From: Margaritifera margaritifera
Lineage: Eukaryota > Mollusca > Bivalvia > Unionida > Margaritiferidae
NCBI GenBank assembly: GCA_029931535.1
Contig: JAQPZY010001558.1
Coordinates: 124,001-188,000 of the forward strand
Direction of reading: 5' to 3'
Length of the DNA: 64,000 bases
This document shows positions 56,171 to 64,000 of the stretch, piece by piece (positions within the stretch are counted from its first letter, which is position 1; each line of letters opens with the position of its first letter). Below the pieces are notes generated by a model. That model did no database searches and was not told the origin of the DNA. It saw only the letters and a list, made by a program, of their open reading frames with translations. The position numbers and the translations under genes are program-made.

Positions 56171-56283
56171 TCAAGTGTCTGGTTTCTTGCTCTCACAATA
56201 AGGTTTCTGGTAACCACCGTAACATTCACATGTATTAGGTTTTACACAACGACCGCCATTCTTGCATTCCACGGCACAAATAG
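56171..56283 (-). CDS. Host gene, last coding exon: EGF-like domain and stop
   Basis: The acceptor is TTTTTTTCAG just above 56283. The exon enters in phase 1 and reads ICAVECKNGGRCVKPNTCEC, then YGGYQKPYCESKKP, and stops with TGA at 56171-56173. Six cysteines in EGF order (C...C-x-NGG-x-C...C-x-C...G...C). There is no membrane segment after the domain, so this isoform ends as a secreted or extracellular protein. Same gene as the five exons upstream. Confidence 0.85.
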
Positions 56284-56897
56284 CTGAAAAAAAGAAAGTG
56301 ACGTACTTAGAAAAGTCTAGTTTGCTGATACACCCTAAAATGGAGGATACAAATTTCTGTCTTCTAATGTTTCACTTGTATAACAGTATGATGGTTCAAG
56401 GTTGCAAAGTAAGTTCTTACTTATGAAAGCAAAGACGACGGGTTCATGGCATCTTTTAGGTAAAAGCAGGCGAAATGCTCGAACGATTACGTAACAATTC
56501 ATAGAGCGAAACTGAAAATCGAACCCAGGACCTCGAAGAAAATACTAAGCCAGCTTAGATTTTGACCAATTTAGGTACATGTCACAATACCTTAAAATAA
56601 GCTTACAACATAGTTCAGTAAAGCAAGACATATGTTACGCTTTTAATGCGTTGTCCCTTTTCTTGTGTAATATATATTCTTCATCATTTATGTAATGATT
56701 TCAGAATAGCAGGGTGATATTGATTCACATGGAAGTATGCAGCCAGAATATTATCTGCACACGGGTTGGTAGTGGCATATCATACTAGGAATATACTTAT
56801 CAAATCAAACATGGTCACTATGACCTCATGCATTGGCATGTAACACTAATTCATGTCCAAAGGTCCTAAATATAGACAAACTGATTAGTATATTCAC

Positions 56898-56993
56898 CTG
56901 TCTGACAGCGGACACCTGTATACCCGGAGGGACAATCACATCTGAAGGGCGCTGCACACCAACCGCCATTGAGACAGGGCAAAATGCAAATAG
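56898..56993 (-). CDS. Host gene, EGF-like exon
   Basis: 96 bases, phase 1 at both ends, acceptor TTCCATTCTAG and donor ACAG|GTGAAT. Reads [20 protein letters not shown], then [11 protein letters not shown]: six cysteines in EGF order. One exon equals one domain. Confidence 0.88.
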
Positions 56994-57247
56994 CTAGAAT
57001 GGAAATGAAGGTAGAATTTGTATTTCAGAAAAGTAATGCAATATATGCTAATAAATCTCCAGAGTCCGTTGTTCGTGTCACTGTTCCGCCCAGCACAAAC
57101 TGCTTTTAATAATCACTTGTGTGCAAAATGTTTGCCCATATAACAAAATGTAACTTACAGCATTATATGTCTTTGCCGTGCAAGCTTTTCCAATTAAGGG
57201 AAAACTTCCATTTCTTGAGGTTTAAAGTTATATTTCCAAATTGATAT

Positions 57248-58195
57248 TGTTACGGAATTATATATATTTTTTCCTTTTAATCATGGTATAGTTTATTAGT
57301 TTATGATCTCTGTTCTTAGTCTAAACAGCTGTCGTCTTATGAGTATTCATACGGTAGCCTCGATCGATATTTCTCCTATTTTGCTTGTAGCTTAGTCATG
57401 TGACGTATTTTCCGCACGAGAGAGAGAGTAATGAACTTTCGACCTAGTTCTTGTACTTTTAGGAGTAAACATTATATTGACTAGGAATTATAGTTTAAGG
57501 TCACATTCGAAGAATGAATCAATACAGTGTTTACTGTTTAAAACACTGGTACTCGAGTACTTTAGCAGAATCACGCATAACCTAATTCCTGATTGGTTCG
57601 GAGAGGGTTGCATTATTTTGAAATACACTGTTTATTGAAGACGTAGTATGGTTTTTTATTTCGATTCTGCTCATTAATGCTATAAATATATAGGAAATAA
57701 TCCTGTGTTAAAAAAAAAATTCATAGTTACTTGTGAATAGAGAAGTCATTACGAAATTGGTTCAGTTTGTGTGTGGGATATTCTTATTTGGAGATTTATT
57801 TATTATTAATACAGTACATTTAGGATTCAGTACTGTCTTTAATCTGAATTATTATACAGCTCGGTGGAATTATCGGAAACATTTCTAAAACTTGTGAGAT
57901 TCCAGATTCACAAGGATTATTTGGATACAACTTTATCTTATCAACATATTAGCACAGTGAAGGCTATTTCATTCGGAATAATACATTCGGAATATTTGGA
58001 TTAACTCCCGGAACAGTGAACTTTAAAACAATTTAGGACTTTTAAGGATATTCTATACTGTAAGTTATTTTTAATTCTTTCACTTTAATTGTTTGTTGAA
58101 ATATTTTAATATTTTAGGAAATTAAAGATTTGTATTTTGAATCTTGAAAGCTTGTTTGAGTCTTTTCTTTTGTTACATAACCCCTAGTCGTAACA
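57248..58195 (+). mobile_element. Solo LTR (948 bp) in an intron of the host gene
   Basis: Starts TGTTACG and ends CGTAACA (7-bp terminal inversion) and is flanked on both sides by ATAT (57244-57247 and 58196-58199), a 4-bp target duplication. It contains a GAGAGA tract. No internal coding sequence. This is the usual product of recombination between two LTRs; strand is arbitrary. Probably Ty3/gypsy-like, by inference. Confidence 0.8.
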
Positions 58196-58739
58196 ATATG
58201 AATCTGTTCCGTCTTTTTCAAAGCACCGCTATCACTGAACCCACAAATATCACGAGCCAAGGCCTAGTATTGTTAAAGTCACGAAAATGTAAGTGACAGA
58301 TTCAATTTACTATTTATGCTAATTGTCAAAATAAAATGAACAAACTAAAAATTTAGGTTTGACTGAAATATAAACGTGTAATACAGTTGCTATTGTGTAA
58401 CAGAGCCAATAAAGAAACGAGAAGCAAACTATATATGGAGGAATCAACAGTTATAAAGGAATAGTACCAATACAGACCATTCGCGAGTACAGAGGGGCAA
58501 ACTATAGAGGAATTAACAGTTATAAAAAGATCGCACGTATACCATTCGTGAATAGTTACAAGAGACAAATTTAGTCCTTGAGTTTGCAGGCATGTCATAA
58601 AAATTATATACTGAGGATGGGGACAGCAACATTCATTTTTTATGCATGGTGATTATCGGGACATTATTCTATGAACTAAAACTAGGCTTTGGAGAGCGTA
58701 AACAGTAAGTCAAGCAAAAGTCTTTGTGATTTGTTTAAC

Positions 58740-58835
58740 CTTTCTGGCATCTGGAACCTCCAAACCCATTCAAGCACTTGCACCGGTTAAGACCCAGGCA
58801 CGTTCCTCCGTTCTCGCATGACATTTTGCAAGTAG
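58740..58835 (-). CDS. Host gene, EGF-like exon
   Basis: 96 bases, phase 1 at both ends, acceptor ending TTGTAG and donor AAAG|GTTAAA. Reads TCKMSCENGGTCLGLNRCKC, then LNGFGGSRCQK. EGF cysteine order is complete. Confidence 0.87.
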
Positions 58836-59239
58836 CTACAATTCAGACAGAACAATATGTGATTTGGTTGACATCTTACCATATTTGTCCCACAGAGATC
58901 GTGTAACTGTTCGGAAAATTAATTTTAAAAAAAATCAAGTATGGTTTCAATAAAAACAAAATTATAAGTGAATCCCAAATCTTCATTCGTGTGATTCAAA
59001 ACATTCATTTGGTTAAATATTCAGGAAATATGTAGACAACTTAACTCACTTAAACACACAAAAGTAATAAACTGTTAAACCCACTTCCTTCAATAACACA
59101 GATATAACGTTTATTTTTGTTGTGAGTGCATCCAACTTAAAACAATATTGCTCCACACATAATAATATCGGCATAGCTCTGGTAGCTTTAAAACTAGCAG
59201 CTGGTAAACTTATACATTTAATTGAATTAAGCATAAATC

Positions 59240-59935
59240 AATACCGGCTATAACAAATTGGATTCAACATGATTCAATATAGTCTGTAACAAATTGAATT
59301 CAACATGAATCAATACATCCTTAACAAATTGGATTCAATATGAATCAATACAAACTGTAAAATTTGGATTCATCATGAATGAATACATAGTGTAACAAAT
59401 TGAATTCAACATGAATCAACATAGACGGTAAAAATTGGATTCAACATGAATCATTATAGACTGTAAAAATTGGATTCATCATGAATGAATACATAGTGTA
59501 ACAAATTGGATTCAACATGATTCAATACAGTCTATAACAAATTGGATTCAACATGATTCAATATAGTCTGTAACAAATTGGATTCAACATGATTCAATAT
59601 AGTCTATAATAAATTGGATTCAATATGAATCAATACAGCCTTAACAAATTGGATTCAATATGAATCAATACAAAATGTAAAAATTGGATTCATCATGAAT
59701 GAATACATAGTGTAACAAATTGGATTCAACATGAATCAACATAGACTGTAAAAACTGGATTCAATATGAATCAATACAGACTGTACAAATTGGATTCAAT
59801 ATGAATCAATACAGACTGTAAAAATTGGATTCAACATGAATTAATATAGACTGTAAAAACTGGATTCAACATGAATCAATATAGACTGTAAAAACTGGAT
59901 TCAACATGAATGAATACATAGTGTAACAAATATCT
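59240..59935. repeat. ~36-bp minisatellite, about 19 copies, in an intron
   Basis: Units carry TTGGATTCAACATGAATCAA and a TAGACTGTAA spacer. The core GATTCAACATGAATC is a near-palindrome, so each unit can form a small hairpin. Confidence 0.92.
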
Positions 59936-60699
59936 TTTTATATCAATAATGTGAATATATGGTTGAATTCGTGCTACTTCTTTCATAATTCATCCACGTG
60001 ACCTCAACTCTCGTACACAACCGGTGAAGTTAGGTAGTGTCCGACTTGTCTATTTTATTGTCGTTGTCACTTCATTATTACCGACTAATGTGGGAACCAG
60101 ACGAGCGTGCAATAGCCTGGAGACAAGACCATAAACCCAAATGTGTGTTTTATAACAACAAAATTGGTCTTCCGATTATCGAATCTCTTTTTCTGATACT
60201 TAAATTACATCGGATAAAATTGTCATGTCGCCGCCATATCTTAAAGGAGTCAGGTTCGTTTGTCTTCAAAATATAAACATGTATATTTATTTTTATCCTA
60301 TTTTAGAATCGGCATATCTTCAATTATAGATACATGTAGTTGACAGAGGCACCTTGAGTGAAAAATAGTATAGTTTTGTTCAGTCAACCGACTAAACCCA
60401 GCGAGTAACCGCACACGAGATCATATTTAATTGTCAAGACTTCTTTCTTTTTTTCTCAAAATATTATATTAATAACTTCGGGACACATATTTTATTTTGT
60501 TGCTAATTTAGGGATACATGCATTCGGTATGTGCACACAATATAACATGTATGTATTGAAAATCAATCACAATGAATTGAATTCGTCAAACTGTCCCTGA
60601 GGTTGTATTCACTGTTACGAGAATCCGGTTTGAGACTGAACAAAAAAAGTGTAAAATCATTGTAATCAAACACGTCCTATATTGGACTTTGAGACTTAC

Positions 60700-60882
60700 C
60701 GCCGCATGTGGGTACTCCATCCCATTCCCCGGTCTCAGTACACGTGATGGTGGAGTCAGGCCTAGCGGGAGGGACGCCAGGACGACACTGGTAGCGGATC
60801 TTGTCGCCGTAGAAGTAAGATCTTCCTGACATTCCTACAACGTTTACCATGTCAGGAAGCATCGGCTTGCCGCAAAAGACTC
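60700..60882 (-). CDS. Host gene, sushi (CCP) exon
   Basis: 183 bases, phase 1 at both ends, acceptor ATTACTTAG and donor GGCG|GTAAGT. Reads VFCGKPMLPDMVNVVGMSGR, then YFYGDKIRYQCRPG, then ITCTETGEWDGVPTCG: four cysteines and the Trp-x-x-x-Pro-x-Cys end of a sushi domain. It joins the next exon in frame. Confidence 0.9.
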
Positions 60883-61490
60883 CTAAGTAATATTGAAATA
60901 TTGCAATATAAAACTCCCGTAAAGGAGACGACATGGCTATCATTTATGTGGCAAAGTTTAGAATGACAGCCGCTTTAAATGATAATAATAGTTGAACCAT
61001 CATTTGTGAGGACTATCTTCCAGAGTAAAGATTTCTTTTTTATGTTAATTTCATGCCTTGATATTTGTACGAATGCCTTACTAAATACGATGTGTATGCT
61101 CGCGATTTATTCAACTCGATTTGCTGCGGGTGATGGTTTCCAGACTTGACTGGGGATCCTCCTCGTTTGGGCAACCAGTATTCAATCCCAAGCAGTTGTG
61201 ACATCATAATGTAGCAATATTTATCAGGCATATATAAAGGTGAAGGGACTTCTTTTTCATTATGAGAGTTTGACATCCTCTTCCTCCATTATTTAACAAA
61301 ACGGGTATTATCGTTTACGTTGATTTTCTACAGAGTAGAAAATTGGGCTAAAAAGATTTTTTATATTAGTCCAATTTAACTGATGAGCTTTATTACCATA
61401 TAAATAACATATCAGTATAACGTACATCGTACTCACCGTTGTTAGTAAGGTATTTTAACACCATATGACAAAAAATCCGCAACTGCATTA

Positions 61491-61656
61491 TCGTCGTCGT
61501 CGTCGTCGTCATCTTCATCATCATCAACAATAACAACAACAATAACAACAACAACACCATCAACGTATTCATTATTGCCAGCATCATCTTTATCATCGTT
61601 TTCATTTCCACCAGCACCATCATCATCATCATCATCATCATCATCATTAAAATTAC

Positions 61657-61690
<34 letters not shown>
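61491..61690. repeat. Trinucleotide repeats (GTC, ATC, ACA, ATT)
   Basis: Blocks of GTC, then CAT/ATC, AAC and ATT repeats. The methionine- and leucine-run frame on the minus strand is an artefact. Neighbouring DNA from 60,883 to 61,490 shows no exon. Confidence 0.92.
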
Positions 61691-62390
61691 TAAAGCATCT
61701 AAGGTTATGAATGCAATAGAGTCTCGTTTTTTCTTTTTTCTCTGACGTTTTCATGGCCACAGTCGTTTTATTACGACGTATAATGAGGGTTGTAACTTTT
61801 AAAACAACATGTCGTACAACTTACGCAATGCAACATAAACAGTGACGTTACCTGTGTGAATTTTGTCGCCAACCGGAATAAATCAATTACCTTTTCTATC
61901 GAGTTCATTTGCTTCTAAAGTACACAGTTTCTTAATCCAAAATTGCGTTTTTTCCTTGCGACAAATTCATGATTTAGTTATGTGTTCCAAATCCAAAACA
62001 CTAAAATTGTTTACATTGATATCGTTAGTAGCAAAACGCTTTGAACTGACTTATCTTTTGTTTGCCAATAGTTGTCAAATGATTGCTCATTCTTTCATAC
62101 AATTTATTGCTTGTTTCACCTACGAGTATGGATTTGTCACATTTCGCTCAGTAGATTCTTTAAATTACGTTTGCAGTCTGGCAGTTGATGTCTCCATCTA
62201 TATAATATGTCGTTCCATCCCGTCCGTCAAATGTTTCTTCCTTCAGCACGATCGGGCAAATTGCATTTGTTTTCACACGGGGCCCAGACCTGTTTTTTAT
62301 GTTTGAAAAAGGCATGCGTCTTTTGTGCACTGAAATACATTTTTAAATAAACTACTATTAGTGGCTCTTGAAAAAAGTGCAGTCCGGGCA
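61691..62390. other. Intronic DNA, one unrecognised open frame
   Basis: A plus-strand frame of 147 codons at 61863-62306 has no recognisable domain and lies antisense in an intron. I take it as chance. Confidence 0.4.
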
Positions 62391-62394
62391 GGTT

Positions 62395-62700
62395 TGTGGG
62401 GTGTTTTTACAGAATGCTGGCTGATTCGGACCAAATTACGGGCTGATTCGGCCCAAATGCCAGGCTGATTCGGACCATGTGAAATATTATTAAGTTTCGT
62501 CTTGGATTTAAAATTGATATTTACATTTGCTTAAAATTTGATATTTCTCATTATATCCCAGGTACGTTCAGCGGTCCAAATCTACATTTAATGAAACAAA
62601 CCCCGATTTTACACGAATTTGGGCCAAATCAGCCTGTGATTTGGGCTGAATCAGCCTGGTCCGAATCAGCCATGATCCGAATCTGCCTGTTCCCGTTTTG
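62395..62700. repeat. Inverted-repeat element built from GGCTGATTCGGACC
   Basis: Three direct copies of GGCTGATTCGGNCCAAAT at 62419-62480 face three inverse copies at 62624-62690, separated by about 140 bases. It resembles a short foldback MITE. It lies in an intron of the host gene. Confidence 0.8.
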
Positions 62701-62849
62701 ACATCTCAGCAAAATTGTATACATGTTTGGTAATACTTAATTGTATATAATTGTCAATGGTATTGTGTTCATCTTCTTTTGTAGTGTACTTTATTATTAT
62801 TATTATTATTAATGTTGTTGGTGGTGGTGGTGGTTATATTATAACATAC

Positions 62850-63029
62850 TTTCGCAGTGTCCCTTGACCGGTGCCCACTCTCGGTTCAGCAGGCATGTGG
62901 TATTCATGTCCCCCCGGCCAACATAACCAATTTCACATTCCACTGTCACTATCGATCCCGGACCCACGGTCTTACTTAGAGATCTAGAGTGGGGAACACT
63001 GACATCTGATCTACAGGCAAGAAGGGGGG
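62850..63029 (-). CDS. Host gene, sushi (CCP) exon
   Basis: 180 bases, acceptor TCTTTCAG, donor GAAA|GTATGT, phase 1 at both ends. Reads LLACRSDVSVPHSRSLSKTV, then GSIVTVECEIGYVGRGD, then TTCLLNREWAPVKGHCES. Four cysteines and the conserved Trp fit a sushi domain. Confidence 0.88.
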
Positions 63030-63374
63030 CTGAAAGACGAAGGAAAAAAGAGGCGAAAGCGGGAAATTAATAGCGACAGCTAGCTGATGCTATTTGACAG
63101 ATGTTAAATCCATTAATTTCCCACAACCAAACTTAAAATGCTTAATAGGGGAAACTGCAAAGAAACATAGGTCGTGAAGGGTAAAATGCTAATGTAACCA
63201 AAAGAAAGCTCGTAATTGAAATCTGTTTTAGAATGAACAAAATTCTATATCATTTCCACTGAACCGTTTTACTACATTCAAACTAATTATTCCACAGTTC
63301 ATCGTAGAAAGGAAACATCATAATCAGTACAACTAAATTCGGAGAAAATGACAATCAAAATCTACGGAGTTTAC

Positions 63375-63569
63375 CAAGGATGGGTAGACAGGCCGGAATA
63401 GAACTGCTCCATCCCCTTGTTTCCAGACAGGTAAGGGATCTGTTTCCGGACAGCTGATATCCCTCCTCACACTCAAACTCTACGGTGTCTCCGTAATATA
63501 TGGTAAAGTTAGGGTCTCCGTGCACCATGAGTGCATACTCGGGTAGTCTCAAAGGCTCACATGAAATAC
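63375..63569 (-). CDS. Host gene, sushi (CCP) exon (most 5' exon seen)
   Basis: 195 bases, acceptor CTTCTTAG, donor CTTG|GTAAAC, phase 1 at both ends. Reads ISCEPLRLPEYALMVHGDPN, then YYGDTVEFECEEGYQLSGNR, then LTCLETRGWSSSIPACL. A full sushi domain. Upstream exons (signal peptide and others) must lie beyond the window. The gene is a modular extracellular protein, and complement-, selectin- or adhesion-like proteins are candidates; I cannot name it. Confidence 0.9.
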
Positions 63570-64000
63570 CTAAGAAGGGTCGCAAGATAAGTAGCACATG
63601 TAATATAAATTTTGCCAAGGATATCAAATAAATATTTTGCAACAGATGTAAAATAAATTGATTTGTTGAGTCTGACTTTCAGACAAATCACAAATACTGC
63701 AGACAAATATTCTCCGTGGGTCTTTTTTAACACAGCGTAAATTAGAAAAATATCCACAAACAAAATTAAAAGAAGCTGTTAAAATATTGTTTAAAATAAG
63801 ATTTTGCCATCGGTAAATATTCATTCATTTCGAGTGTTAGTCAGTTAATACTTGGGATATTAATATCTCTGCACTCCTTAGTAGATATACGATTATGAGT
63901 GTATGTATCAATCGTCGTTTTTCTGATATGCATAGCTTTGGATAACGTCAGAGCTGTTACTTATTTAGACCCCAGCAAAAATCTTTGTAAACAAAATTTC
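63570..64000. other. Intronic or upstream DNA, nothing seen
   Basis: AT-rich. Open frames here overlap the sushi exon's upstream intron and show no domain. Confidence 0.4.

Noticed and set aside
61863..62306. Plus-strand frame of 147 codons
   Set aside because: Lies antisense in an intron of the sushi/EGF gene, has no recognisable domain and no splice support.

Overview
This is a eukaryotic, AT-rich window from an animal genome, most likely a marine invertebrate and possibly a mollusc or other lophotrochozoan. That guess rests on dense microsatellites and minisatellites, a split host gene with phase-1 EGF and sushi exons, decayed non-LTR and LTR retroelements, and several large virus-derived elements. 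There is no bacterial operon, CRISPR array or recognisable rRNA/tRNA gene. Protein families were recognised by eye; no database was searched.

Centre (27,686-55,570). A complete 27.9-kb Maverick/Polinton (adintovirus-like) element. It has ~315-bp terminal inverted repeats (about 95% alike), 5'-AG...CT-3' ends and a perfect 6-bp target duplication (CACTTT). The minus strand carries a compact block, in transcription order: the N-terminal part of protein-primed PolB, a BIR (IAP) domain, a duplicated-domain protein, two membrane or helical proteins, the packaging ATPase, a paralogous pair of small proteins around an H1-like basic protein, two small conserved proteins, the chromodomain integrase, a membrane protein, the penton-like protein, a small pX-like protein, the major capsid protein, a Cys/His protein and the adenain-type protease. 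Two plus-strand genes lie near the right end: a CCHC zinc-knuckle protein and a helical protein with its own TATA box. Most virion genes carry in-frame stops or frameshifts, so this is a fossil with good ends. PolB has lost its catalytic core. A ~6.4-kb I-clade-like LINE (minus strand) lies inside it, and left of that are three tandem minus-strand units that share a hairpin-rich leader.

Left (1-27.7 kb). There are two further capsid-encoding remnants of other virus-like families. One at 6.6-9.6 kb has three genes on alternating strands. The other runs from 12.4 to about 20 kb on the minus strand and is invaded by a 2.8-kb 42-bp minisatellite. A decayed CR1/L2-like LINE lies at 25.6-27.1 kb. 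The rest is repeats, hairpins and non-coding DNA.

Right (55.6-64 kb). This is the 3' half of a host gene on the minus strand. Three sushi exons are followed by three EGF-like exons, the last with the stop codon; every intron visible is phase 1. Its introns hold a 948-bp solo LTR with a 4-bp duplication, a 36-bp minisatellite and a small inverted-repeat element.
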